Shown one piece after another: positions 35,041-43,934 of a DNA stretch of 64,000 nucleotides; positions within the stretch are counted from its first letter, which is position 1; the number at the start of each line of letters is the position of its first letter. Under the pieces are notes generated by a model, which was given only the letters and a program-made list of their open reading frames with translations, made no database searches and was not told the origin of the DNA. The translations under genes and the position numbers were made by a program. This DNA comes from JBBIOU01 sp037443205 (lineage in GTDB: Bacteria > Bacteroidota > Bacteroidia > Flavobacteriales_D > UBA2798): the NCBI GenBank assembly GCA_037443205.1, contig JBBIOU010000004.1, forward strand, positions 1 to 64,000. The letters run 5' to 3'.

Positions 35041-35886
35041 ATGAAAATAAAAAAACGTAAAGTAGAGGTAGTAATTATTTCGGATGTACATTTAGGAACC
35101 TATGGCTGCCACGCCAAAGAATTGCTCAAATATTTAAAAACCATTAAGCCCGAAATACTTATTCTAAACGGAGATATTATAGATATGTGGCAGTTTAGTA
35201 AAAAATACTGGCCTAAATCGCACATGAAGGTAATTAAGCATATTACCGGATTAATCGGTAAAGGGATACCTGTGTATTATGTTACGGGTAATCATGATGA
35301 AATGCTCAGAAAATTTGTCGGTTTTAAAATTGGTTCATTTAAAATAGTTAATAAAGTAGTACTAAATCTTAATGGAGAGAAAGCATGGATTTTTCACGGT
35401 GATGTTTTTGATGTTACCATGAAGTATTCTAAATGGCTTGCAAAGTTAGGTGGCAAAGGTTATGAGTTGTTAATCTTACTAAATAAATTAGTAAACAAGA
35501 TTTCAGAAAAACTTGGCAAAGGAAAAATTTCTCTGTCAAAAAAAATTAAAAACAATGTTAAAAGTGCGGTAAAATATATCAATAGTTTTGAAAACGTAGC
35601 AGCGCATATTGCCATCAGCAAAAAATATACTTATGTAATTTGTGGTCATATACACCAGCCGGTTATCAAAGAAATTAAAAATGATCAAGGCAAGGTAACC
35701 TATCTAAACTCGGGTGATTGGGTAGAAAACTTAACGGCATTAGAATATAATGCAGGCCGGTGGAGTATATACCGCTTTGAAAATGATTTATATGCCAAAA
35801 ATCTCGAAGTGCCCGATGGCAAAGAATCTATGCGTAATACAGAACTGTTTGATTTATTAATTAAAGAACTAAGCATAGTTGCATAA
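35041..35886 (+). CDS. LpxH-like metallophosphoesterase (UDP-2,3-diacylglucosamine diphosphatase type)
   Basis: 281 residues. Calcineurin-type metal motifs are visible: SDVHLGTYG near 14, NGDIIDMW, GNHDEML near 82, FHGDVFD near 118 and GHIHQPV near 202. The family to which it belongs includes LpxH and related enzymes of lipid A synthesis. The insertion KLVNKISEKLGKGKIS is longer than in the classic enzyme, so it may act on a different lipid or nucleotide sugar. In a block with glycosyltransferases, an envelope role is likely. Confidence 0.8.
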   Translation: MKIKKRKVEVVIISDVHLGTYGCHAKELLKYLKTIKPEILILNGDIIDMWQFSKKYWPKSHMKVIKHITGLIGKGIPVYYVTGNHDEMLRKFVGFKIGSFKIVNKVVLNLNGEKAWIFHGDVFDVTMKYSKWLAKLGGKGYELLILLNKLVNKISEKLGKGKISLSKKIKNNVKSAVKYINSFENVAAHIAISKKYTYVICGHIHQPVIKEIKNDQGKVTYLNSGDWVENLTALEYNAGRWSIYRFENDLYAKNLEVPDGKESMRNTELFDLLIKELSIVA

Positions 35887-35887
35887 T

Positions 35888-36925
35888 ATGAAAATACTAT
35901 ATGCCATACAAGGTACAGGAAACGGACATATCAGCCGGGCTATTGAAATAATACCTTATTTGAGAAAATATGCCTCTGTAGACATTTTAATAAGCGGAAT
36001 ACAGTCGGATATTGATTTACCATTTGAAGTAAAATATAAATGCTATGGTTTAAGTTTTATTTTTGGTAAAAAAGGCGGCATCAATATTTATAAAACTTTT
36101 AAAAAAAGCCGTATTAGAAATCTGATTAATGAAATTAAAAGCCTGCCGGTTAAAAACTACAATTTAGTTATCAGTGATTTTGAGCCTGTTTCTTGTTGGG
36201 CATCATACTACACCAACGTGCCTTGTGTAGGGCTAAGCAATCAGGCAGCCGTAATGGCACAAGGAGCACCACAACCCGAAAAATTTGACCCCATAGGTAA
36301 ACTGATTTTAAAACATTATGCTCCGGTGAATGTGCAATACGGTTTTCATTTTCAACGCTATAACAGTAACATTTACACACCCATAATCAGAAAAGAAATA
36401 CGCGAATTAAAAACTACAAATCAAGGCCATTATATAGTTTATTTACCGGCATATTCTGATAAAAGAATAATTAAAGTACTATCGCAAATTAAAAAGGTAA
36501 AATGGCATGTGTTTTCTAAACATACGGATAAAATATATTCTTGTAAAAATATTTTTATACAACCTATCAACCGTCAGGCATTTATTAAAAGTTTTGCATC
36601 TTGCAGCGGTATTATATGCGGAGCAGGTTTTGCAACGCCTGCCGAAGCACTATTTTTAAACAAGAAACTTATGGTTATACCCATGAAACTACAATACGAA
36701 CAACAATGTAATGCATTGGCATTACACCAAATGGGTGTGGCTGTATTAAAATCATTAAAAACCAAACATACTGATAAAATTATTAATTGGATTAACAACG
36801 ATAAAATTATAAAAGTTGATTACCCTGATGAAACAGAAAAAATAATTTTAACTATCATCAACCAAAATATTATTAAGCCACCAGTTCATATTCGGCCAAA
36901 TACATATATTCTCGCTAATACTTAA
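35888..36925 (+). CDS. Glycosyltransferase, GT28/MGT-like
   Basis: 345 residues with a GT-B fold. It starts MKILYAIQGTGNGHISRAIE, has ISDFEPVSCWASYYTNVPCVGL and a C-terminal donor site FASCSGIICGAGFATPAEALF with YEQQCNALALHQMG. This family is often annotated as a conserved glycosyltransferase with unknown target. ATG at 35888 follows the preceding stop by 1 nt; a TTG at 35879 would overlap it. Probably cotranscribed with the LpxH-like gene. Confidence 0.83.
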   Translation: MKILYAIQGTGNGHISRAIEIIPYLRKYASVDILISGIQSDIDLPFEVKYKCYGLSFIFGKKGGINIYKTFKKSRIRNLINEIKSLPVKNYNLVISDFEPVSCWASYYTNVPCVGLSNQAAVMAQGAPQPEKFDPIGKLILKHYAPVNVQYGFHFQRYNSNIYTPIIRKEIRELKTTNQGHYIVYLPAYSDKRIIKVLSQIKKVKWHVFSKHTDKIYSCKNIFIQPINRQAFIKSFASCSGIICGAGFATPAEALFLNKKLMVIPMKLQYEQQCNALALHQMGVAVLKSLKTKHTDKIINWINNDKIIKVDYPDETEKIILTIINQNIIKPPVHIRPNTYILANT

Positions 36926-36977
36926 ATTTTATATTCAAAGAAATAAATCATCTTATTTATGTAATCATATTTACTGT

Positions 36978-38357
36978 ATGACAGGCCACATTTTAAATAA
37001 ACAAGCATTTGGTTCAGACTTTGTATTTGGAGTATCTTCTTCTGCATTTCAAACCGAAGGTGCTTACAATATACATGGAAAAGGTCTTTCTATTTGGGAT
37101 ACATATTGTATAAAAGGAAAAATAAAAAATAATGATAATGCATTTTATGCCTGCGATTTTTATAGTCGTTATAAAAGTGATTTATTGCTGATGCGGCAAA
37201 TGAATATACGTAATTTCAGATTTTCTATATCCTGGCCGCGAATTTTGCCATACGGAACAGTAAAGCACATAAACTATAAAGGAATAGATTTTTATAACCG
37301 TGTAATTGACACATGTCTTGAATTGGGAATAACACCCTGGATTACACTATACCATTGGGATTTGCCACAAGCCTTAGAAAATAAAGGCGGATGGGTTAAT
37401 CGCAATATAGTAAACTGGTTTAGTGATTATGCTAAAATTTGTGTTCATGCCTTTGGCGATCGTGTTAAAAGATGGATGGTACTTAACGAACCCATGGTAT
37501 TTACCGGTGCTGGGTATTTTATGGGAGTACATGCACCCGGTAAAATGGGTTTAAAAAATTTTTTGCCGGCAGTACATCATGCCTGCCTGGTACAAGGTAT
37601 AATTCCGGCTTTACTTAAAAACGAAAAAAAAGACATAAAAACAGGCACTACATTCAGCTTTTCTTATATTGAATCTTGTAACAACCACGAAAAAAATATT
37701 AAAGCTGCTTTGCGTGCCGACACTTTACTAAACAGACTTTTCATAGAGCCTGCATTGTTAGGAAAATATCCGGTAAATGATTTAAAAAGTATTGAAAGAA
37801 TTTTTGATATGATGCATCCTGACGATGAAAATAATTTAAAGGCAGCGTATGATTTTGTTGGGGTGCAGGTTTATACCCGCGAAGTTGTGAAACACGTTTG
37901 GTATGTTCCTTATATCAAAGCTAAAATTATTTCGGCATCTAAACGAAAAGTAAAACATACACTTATGAACTGGGAAGTTTACCCGCCCAGTATATACAAT
38001 ATCATCAAAAAAGTAAGTAATTTAAATCCATCCATAGATATTTATATTACCGAAAACGGTGCGGCCTTTAATGATATACAGTATAATCATACAGTTTTTG
38101 ATACAGAAAGAACAGCCTACATACAAGCATATTTAGAGCAGGTTTTAAAAGCAAAAAATGAAGGAGCAAATGTAAAGGGTTATTTTGTATGGTCATTTAC
38201 AGATAATTTTGAATGGGCCGAAGGTTATACTCCCCGTTTTGGTTTGGTTTATGTTGATTTTAAAACACAACAAAGAATAATAAAAAATTCAGGTAAATGG
38301 TATAGCTCTTTTTTAAAAGGCGAGTCGGTATTGCAAAAAGAAACCTTATATCATTAA
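36978..38357 (+). CDS. Glycoside hydrolase family 1 (beta-glucosidase-like)
   Basis: 459 residues. Retaining glycosidase with FVFGVSSSAFQTEGAYN at the N-terminus, TLYHWDLPQALENKGGW, the acid/base Glu in LNEP near 169 and the nucleophile Glu in ITENGAAF near 357. C-terminal aglycone/substrate pocket is YFVWSFTDNFEWAEGYTPRFGL. No signal peptide is visible, so it is cytosolic. It probably hydrolyses beta-gluco- or galactosides. Its stop overlaps the convergent Na/Pi gene's stop by 4 nt. Confidence 0.94.
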   Translation: MTGHILNKQAFGSDFVFGVSSSAFQTEGAYNIHGKGLSIWDTYCIKGKIKNNDNAFYACDFYSRYKSDLLLMRQMNIRNFRFSISWPRILPYGTVKHINYKGIDFYNRVIDTCLELGITPWITLYHWDLPQALENKGGWVNRNIVNWFSDYAKICVHAFGDRVKRWMVLNEPMVFTGAGYFMGVHAPGKMGLKNFLPAVHHACLVQGIIPALLKNEKKDIKTGTTFSFSYIESCNNHEKNIKAALRADTLLNRLFIEPALLGKYPVNDLKSIERIFDMMHPDDENNLKAAYDFVGVQVYTREVVKHVWYVPYIKAKIISASKRKVKHTLMNWEVYPPSIYNIIKKVSNLNPSIDIYITENGAAFNDIQYNHTVFDTERTAYIQAYLEQVLKAKNEGANVKGYFVWSFTDNFEWAEGYTPRFGLVYVDFKTQQRIIKNSGKWYSSFLKGESVLQKETLYH

Positions 38358-40495
38358 ATTTTGCCGGCTACCGCTTCGCATACATTTAAAATATGGTCGC
38401 CAACTTTTTCGCAATATTGAAATAAATCAGTATATATCTGTCCGCTTTTAATGTTGTAATCGCCCGACTCAATGCTGTTTAAATGGTCTTGCTTTAATTT
38501 ATTTCGCAATTTATTTATTTCGGTTTCTATGGTATACGCTTCTTCTATTTGTAATTTCTCATTTTCGCTTTCCAGATAATTTTGCATATTTTTAAACGCG
38601 CGGTCAACAAAACTGAAAATATCTTTTAAGTTAGCTCTTTGTTCGGGTGTAAACCATATTCTTTCCTGTACTTTGCGTTCAATAACTTTCGACATTTGAT
38701 AAAATATATCTCCGATGCGCTCTAAATCGTTAGAAATACTTAGCATGGCTCTTACCTTTTGTGAGGCTTCCTGGCTGATTTCATTTTCTGAAACTTTGGC
38801 TAGATAATTGGCTATTTCTATTTCAAGTCTGTCGGTTATTTCTTCGTATTTTTTTATTCGGCTGATTAATCGGGCATATACTTTTTGGTCTTGTTCAACT
38901 AAAAGCTGCTGTATCATGCCCGACATGCGTGCGGTTACAATTCCATATTTGGCAATTTCTTTCTTAGCTTCTAATATGGCCAGTTCGGGTGTTTTCATTA
39001 TCCCCGAATGAATATATTCTAAATGAAAATCATCTTCACCGGCTTTTTTAGACGGCATAATTCTCGTAACAATTTTGGCAATAAATTCAACAAACCATAT
39101 CAAAATAAGTGCGTTTAAAATATTAAATGCTGAGTGAAAAATTGATAATGCAATAGGGCGTGCTTCTGAATTGATAAAGGGTGAACCATCCTTCGTATAA
39201 TTTATCATATACCAATCAATACCTTTTAATATATAGTTGAATAAAAATAACATCCAGAAGACACCGAATACATTGAATATTGAATGAGCCAAAGCCGCTC
39301 TTTTGGCATGTGTATTTGCAACAATGGCAGCTAAATTGGCAGTAATGGTGGTGCCTATATTTTCTCCCAAAATAAATCCGGCAGCCATTTCAAAAGAAAT
39401 ATATCCCTGATCACATAATATGAGTGTTAATGCCATTGCAGCGCTTGATGATTGTATGACTACGGTTGCTATAGTACCTATTAATATCGCAAGCAATAAA
39501 TCACCAATTCCTGCACCGGAGTATGTTTGTAAAAACGAGAAAATTTGCGGACTGCTTTTTAAGTCGGGCATACTTTCTTTGAGAAAATCTAAGCCCATAA
39601 ATAACAAGGCAAATCCTATTAAAAATTCTGCAACAGATTTAGTGCGACTGTGCTTTGAAAACAGCATGGGAAAGGCAACGGCAAAGAGCGGCAGAGACAA
39701 TACCGATATTTGTATTTTAAAACCTAAGAGAGATACCAGCCATCCGGTGACGGTAGTTCCTATATTCGCTCCCATGATAACACTGATGGATTGTGTCAGC
39801 GTAATTAATCCGGCATTCACAAAACTTACAACCATCACAGTTGTTGCCGATGATGATTGTACCAGGGTGGTAGTAAGAAATCCGGTAAATACTCCTTTTA
39901 CTCGATTAGAAGTCATGGCGCTCAGTATTTGCCGCATTTTATTTCCGGCAACTTTTTGTACGCCTTCACTCATTATTTTCATCCCATAAATGAAAAATCC
40001 GAGTGCACCAATTACTACTAAAATATTAAACCAGTTAAATGATTTTTTTATTTTACAACTTTTAATTTCCGACCATATATAATTGCTGTCTATATTGACA
40101 CCATCATTTATTTGGCCGCTCACCGGTACTCCAATTTGATATTCATATTCATCACCTCCCGATAAATCATTTATTAAATCTTTTTTGTTTTTAATTGCAA
40201 TCGGCAGAGTGTATTTCCAGTTTTTATTGTCTTTATACAATTTATTCCTGTATCGTATTACCAGGCTGTCAAACTTATTTTCGTATTCGCATTTCAATGC
40301 CCAATTTATTTCAACTGTTGCGGGTTGTTCGCTTTTGGCGTTTATAAATTCAAATATTTCAACCGTATTTTTTTCTTGCTTAACAATTCTTTTTTCAGTA
40401 AAATTGTTTACGGATACAGCAGTACTATCATTTCCATTTACAACCGGAGTTGTAAAGAAAATCAAACTTAGAATACTAATTAGTCGGTTAATCAT
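38354..40495 (-). CDS. Na/Pi cotransporter family protein with PhoU-like tail
   Basis: About 713 residues. The ATG at 40495 gives signal peptide MINRLISILSLIFFTTPVV; a start at 40531 would place 12 residues before it. Residues about 30-165 form an extracytoplasmic beta-sandwich-like domain, unusual for this family. The transporter core has two inverted repeats, each with the QSSSA motif (TLVQSSSATTVM near 210, VVIQSSSAAMAL near 347) and GANIGTTVT/GENIGTTIT. Residues about 530-710 are a PhoU-like helical domain. Imports or exports phosphate. Faces the PiT gene and is close to a two-component system. Confidence 0.88.
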   Translation of the reverse strand: MINRLISILSLIFFTTPVVNGNDSTAVSVNNFTEKRIVKQEKNTVEIFEFINAKSEQPATVEINWALKCEYENKFDSLVIRYRNKLYKDNKNWKYTLPIAIKNKKDLINDLSGGDEYEYQIGVPVSGQINDGVNIDSNYIWSEIKSCKIKKSFNWFNILVVIGALGFFIYGMKIMSEGVQKVAGNKMRQILSAMTSNRVKGVFTGFLTTTLVQSSSATTVMVVSFVNAGLITLTQSISVIMGANIGTTVTGWLVSLLGFKIQISVLSLPLFAVAFPMLFSKHSRTKSVAEFLIGFALLFMGLDFLKESMPDLKSSPQIFSFLQTYSGAGIGDLLLAILIGTIATVVIQSSSAAMALTLILCDQGYISFEMAAGFILGENIGTTITANLAAIVANTHAKRAALAHSIFNVFGVFWMLFLFNYILKGIDWYMINYTKDGSPFINSEARPIALSIFHSAFNILNALILIWFVEFIAKIVTRIMPSKKAGEDDFHLEYIHSGIMKTPELAILEAKKEIAKYGIVTARMSGMIQQLLVEQDQKVYARLISRIKKYEEITDRLEIEIANYLAKVSENEISQEASQKVRAMLSISNDLERIGDIFYQMSKVIERKVQERIWFTPEQRANLKDIFSFVDRAFKNMQNYLESENEKLQIEEAYTIETEINKLRNKLKQDHLNSIESGDYNIKSGQIYTDLFQYCEKVGDHILNVCEAVAGKI

Positions 40496-40552
40496 TTTTA
40501 TATAAATCTGCACAAATGTAATTTCATTCAAATATTAAGAACACCATAAAGT

Positions 40553-40575
40553 GTTAACATAATATTAAAACATAG
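40553..40575. promoter_or_regulatory. Candidate phosphate-control direct repeat near the Na/Pi gene
   Basis: TTAACA TAATA TTAAAACA gives two TTAA(A)ACA copies spaced 11 nt. This is the half-turn spacing used by PhoB-type regulators, about 60 nt upstream of the Na/Pi ATG. AT-rich background could produce it by chance. Confidence 0.25.
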
Positions 40576-40822
40576 ATAATTTAGATAACATTAAATTAAT
40601 ATTGATATTTCGGAACTATAGTTATACAAAGTGTTTAGTATAATTTTATTATTGGGCTTAACCAAACATTTAATTAGCCTGCCTGCACCATTTTAGCTCA
40701 AAATAAATATTATGGATGAATATAAAATTTGCGAGAAAATGAAGATAAACCATCATACCATCCCGCAATAAAACACAATAAGCGATAAAAATGGAATGTA
40801 CTAATTAATCGCGGTTTAATAA

Positions 40823-40848
40823 AGAGTTAATTTGAGTTTAACTTTATT
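40823..40848. promoter_or_regulatory. Candidate direct repeat near the PiT gene
   Basis: GAGTTAATTT GAGTTTAACTTT holds two GAGTT copies 10-11 nt apart, about 50 nt before the PiT ATG. It could bind a PhoB-like regulator; not proven. Confidence 0.22.
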
Positions 40849-40891
40849 TCAAAACACTGTATATACATTAGCCAAATACAATCACTAAAGC

Positions 40892-42295
40892 ATGTTTGAT
40901 TTAGATGCGGGTATGAGTTTACTTTTTATACTATGTATAATCAGTGCTTGTGCTTTTGAGTTTATAAACGGATTTCACGACACGGCCAATGCAGTGGCCA
41001 CAGTTATTTATACAAATACTTTAAAGCCCAACATAGCTGTTACATGGTCGGCAATATTTAATTTTTTAGGAGTTTTTGCAGGGGGAATAGCAGTAGCTAT
41101 GGGAATTGTAGATTTGTTACCGGTTGAATTGCTAATTGAACAAAGTACCGGAAGTTCCATTGCCATGGTACTGGCATTAATAACCAGTGCTATTGTATGG
41201 AATTTCGGCACATGGTATTTGGGCATTCCTGCCTCCAGTTCGCATACTTTAATTGGTTCTATTTTAGGTGTTGGTTTAGCATTTTCGCTTACACCGGAAC
41301 AAACTTTCGGTTCTGGGGTAAATTGGTCTAAAGCAAATGATGTGGGTATGTCTTTACTTATATCGCCATTGTTTGGTTTTGGAGCTACTTTATTTTTGAT
41401 GTACTTTTTAAGCAGAACCGTAAAAAATAAAACTATATTTCATCAACCCCATAAAAATCATAAACCTCCTTTATGGATACGTTTCATATTGATGTTTACG
41501 TGTACTGCAGTAAGTTTTTTTCATGGTTCAAATGATGGTCAAAAAGGAGTTGGATTGGTGATGCTGATACTCATAGGTATTGTACCTGCATATTTTGCCT
41601 TAAACAACCGGGTAATTCCATTAAACTATATACCTCAAATTAACAATATAGAAAATTTACTATCACAAATTGATGCGCAAAAACTTGCAGAAAAAGAACG
41701 CCTGATATATGCCGAAATTCTGGAAAACTGCAGGCAAGTTAAAGTTACATTAAAAGACGCTGAAACAATAGAAAATATTAGCCGTAATGAACGTTTTTTA
41801 CTTCGTAGCAAGATTTTATTTATAACCCGAAAAGCAGATAAAATAATTAATTCCGGACAAATATCTGTAAGCGAAAGTTATAAAAACGAATTAAAAATGA
41901 ATATAAAATCATTACGCGAATTAACAGACTATGCACCTGTTTGGGTACTACTAATGATTTCTTTATCCCTAGCCACAGGCACATTAGTAGGCTGGAAAAG
42001 AATAGTTGTTACAGTTGGCGAAAAAATCGGAAAAACGCACATGAGTTACGCACAGGGTGCTTCGGCAGAAATGATAGCTGCCAGTACCATTGGTTTAAGT
42101 ACAATGTTAGGTTTACCCGTAAGCACCACACATGTACTGTCGTCAGGTATAGCAGGAAGTATGGTTGCCGGTAGCGGCATAAAAAATCTGCAACCCCAAA
42201 CGGTAAAAAAAATAGTTATGGCATGGATTTTAACATTACCTGTAACTATGATCCTTTCAGCAGTCTTGTTTTTATTATTTCGGATATTTATATAG
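40892..42295 (+). CDS. PiT family inorganic phosphate transporter
   Basis: 467 residues, membrane. Two inverted PiT repeats: the first with EFINGFHDTANAVATVIYT near 25-36 and SSSHTLIGSILG, the second with FFHGSNDGQKGVGLVM near 210 and LPVSTTHVLSSGIAGSM. A soluble stretch of about 130 residues lies between them. Low-affinity phosphate symporter. Divergent from the Na/Pi gene; the two-component genes follow. Confidence 0.94.
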   Translation: MFDLDAGMSLLFILCIISACAFEFINGFHDTANAVATVIYTNTLKPNIAVTWSAIFNFLGVFAGGIAVAMGIVDLLPVELLIEQSTGSSIAMVLALITSAIVWNFGTWYLGIPASSSHTLIGSILGVGLAFSLTPEQTFGSGVNWSKANDVGMSLLISPLFGFGATLFLMYFLSRTVKNKTIFHQPHKNHKPPLWIRFILMFTCTAVSFFHGSNDGQKGVGLVMLILIGIVPAYFALNNRVIPLNYIPQINNIENLLSQIDAQKLAEKERLIYAEILENCRQVKVTLKDAETIENISRNERFLLRSKILFITRKADKIINSGQISVSESYKNELKMNIKSLRELTDYAPVWVLLMISLSLATGTLVGWKRIVVTVGEKIGKTHMSYAQGASAEMIAASTIGLSTMLGLPVSTTHVLSSGIAGSMVAGSGIKNLQPQTVKKIVMAWILTLPVTMILSAVLFLLFRIFI

Positions 42296-42446
42296 TTATT
42301 ACATTTTTTAGCTTTACATAAAATACCTTTACAAGGCAGATGATTTGTGCTTAAATTGACAAGTCTATATTCTTTTAACCAAATATTAATATTGCATTAA
42401 TCTGTATTTTTTTTGCTCTTATTTACTTTAAACAAAATTAACAACA

Positions 42447-43127
42447 TTGCAAGATTGCAAAATACTTATCATTGACAATGATTACGGTTATGCATCCGAA
42501 TTAAAAGAATGGTTGCAAAAAAATAACCTGGCTGCACAATTTGCATTGTCGGCTTCCAAAGCGCTCGAAATTGCCCGTACTGCTTTACCCGAAATAATTT
42601 TCCTGGAAGTAGATTTACCCGAAACCGATGGATTGGAATTATTGCAGGAATTAAAAAAGTTAAATGGACTAAAAAACAGTTTTATGGTATTTTTGTCTAA
42701 TCGCAATGATAATTATGTGCAAATTATGGCATATAATAATGGGGCTGACGATTATGTTATTAAACCGGTAAACGAACGCGTGTTGTTGAGTAAAATCAAT
42801 GCTTATTTAAGAAGACTTGGTATAAATAACAATCATGTAAAAAACTACAACGGTATAAATCTTAAAATAGATTTTGAAAAATACCTGATTTATAAAAACA
42901 ATCAGGAAATAGAATTACCAAAAAAGGAATTTGAAATACTGTCACTGCTTTTTAAAAGTCCTAAAAAAGTATTTACCCGCGAAGAAATCAAAAAACAAAT
43001 CTGGGGGATGGATGATGCAGTTAAATTCAGAACCATTGACGTACACGTAAAAAAACTTCGTGAAAAAATAGGAGATAATCTCATTAAAACCATCAAAGGG
43101 GTAGGCTACAAACTGGAATATGATTAA
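42447..43127 (+). CDS. OmpR/PhoB-like response regulator with altered phospho-acceptor
   Basis: 226 residues: receiver (1-120) plus winged-helix output domain (about 130-226, PKKEFEILSLLFKSPKKVFT, RTIDVHVKKLREKIGD). The receiver lacks the usual acceptor: in LEVDLPETDG the Asp is Glu54, and the second acidic residue is Asn11 (IDNDYG). Lys106 and Ser84 remain. It may act without phosphorylation or mimic a phosphorylated state. The start is TTG at 42447, the only suitable start codon. A closely related gene with normal residues follows at 43209. Confidence 0.85.
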   Translation: MQDCKILIIDNDYGYASELKEWLQKNNLAAQFALSASKALEIARTALPEIIFLEVDLPETDGLELLQELKKLNGLKNSFMVFLSNRNDNYVQIMAYNNGADDYVIKPVNERVLLSKINAYLRRLGINNNHVKNYNGINLKIDFEKYLIYKNNQEIELPKKEFEILSLLFKSPKKVFTREEIKKQIWGMDDAVKFRTIDVHVKKLREKIGDNLIKTIKGVGYKLEYD

Positions 43128-43174
43128 AGAAATTAAAATACAGTTAATATATAGATAATATCAATGCTATTCAC

Positions 43175-43182
43175 TAACTTTA
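43175..43182 (+). promoter_or_regulatory. Candidate -7 box (TAACTTTA) for the PhoB-like regulator
   Basis: Matches TAnnTTTG at 7 of 8 positions; the last base is A. It is 27 nt before the ATG at 43209. Confidence 0.35.
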
Positions 43183-43208
43183 CCTTGCAAAAAAATATTT
43201 TTAAAACA

Positions 43209-43895
43209 ATGAATACAACTAAAGAAAGTAAAAAAATACTATTGGTAGATGATGAACTCGATATCATTGAATTGATTAAATACAACCTTGAAAAAGAAGG
43301 ATATGAAATACATACTGCCACAAATGGCAAAGAAGCTATTAATATTGCCAAAAAGGTAAAACCTGATTTAATTTTGCTGGACGTAATGATGCCGGAAATG
43401 GACGGCATAGAAACCTGTACGATTATACGAGAAAATGAACAGCTACAACATACACTTATAGCTTTTTTAACAGCTCGAGGAGAAGATTATTCGCAGATTG
43501 CCGGATTTGATTCGGGGGCTGATGATTATATTACTAAACCCATTAAACCCAAAGTATTAGTTAGCCGGGTTAAAGCTTTATTACGCAGAATAACAACTCA
43601 TACCGAAAATTTGAATGAAACATTAGAAGGCATTTCGATTGACCGTGAAAAATATCTTGTTGTAAAAGACGGAAAAGAACTTAACCTCCCTAAAAAAGAA
43701 TTTGAACTTTTAGCCCTTTTATTATCTAAACCCGGTAAGGTTTTTACCCGCGAAACCATCTTAAATGATGTATGGGGGCAGGATATTGTGGTAGGAGACC
43801 GTACTATTGACGTACATATTCGTAAATTGCGCGAAAAAATAGGTGAAGAATTAATCAAAACCGTAAAAGGTGTAGGTTATAAATTTGAAATATAA
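43209..43895 (+). CDS. PhoB-like response regulator (canonical receiver)
   Basis: 228 residues from the ATG at 43209 (MNTTKESKKILLVDDE). Receiver is canonical: Asp14/Asp15, phospho-acceptor Asp58 in LLDVMMPEMDG, Thr88 and Lys110. The winged helix is PKKEFELLALLLSKPGKVFTR, VVGDRTIDVHIRKLREKIG. The histidine kinase gene follows by 39 nt. Beside two phosphate transporters, a PhoB-type role is likely, although the target sites are not proven. A frame start at 43164 exists but begins within the promoter region. Confidence 0.92.
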   Translation: MNTTKESKKILLVDDELDIIELIKYNLEKEGYEIHTATNGKEAINIAKKVKPDLILLDVMMPEMDGIETCTIIRENEQLQHTLIAFLTARGEDYSQIAGFDSGADDYITKPIKPKVLVSRVKALLRRITTHTENLNETLEGISIDREKYLVVKDGKELNLPKKEFELLALLLSKPGKVFTRETILNDVWGQDIVVGDRTIDVHIRKLREKIGEELIKTVKGVGYKFEI

Positions 43896-43910
43896 TCTCC
43901 ATCTATTTTA

Positions 43911-43918
43911 TAGTTTTG
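43911..43918 (+). promoter_or_regulatory. Candidate -7 box (TAGTTTTG) for the histidine kinase
   Basis: Exact TAnnTTTG, 16 nt upstream of the kinase ATG. TTTG at 43884-43887 is 23 nt upstream, slightly long for the -33 spacing. Confidence 0.4.
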
Positions 43919-43934
43919 TATCAATTATCAGCGC

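Larger units (their letters stand above)
40496..40891. other. 396-bp divergent intergenic region of the phosphate locus
   Basis: AT-rich, with no open frame beyond 19 codons and no RNA gene. It separates the Na/Pi gene (minus) from the PiT gene (plus). Direct repeats of the TTAA-type occur near each gene (see regulatory entries). Confidence 0.7.
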
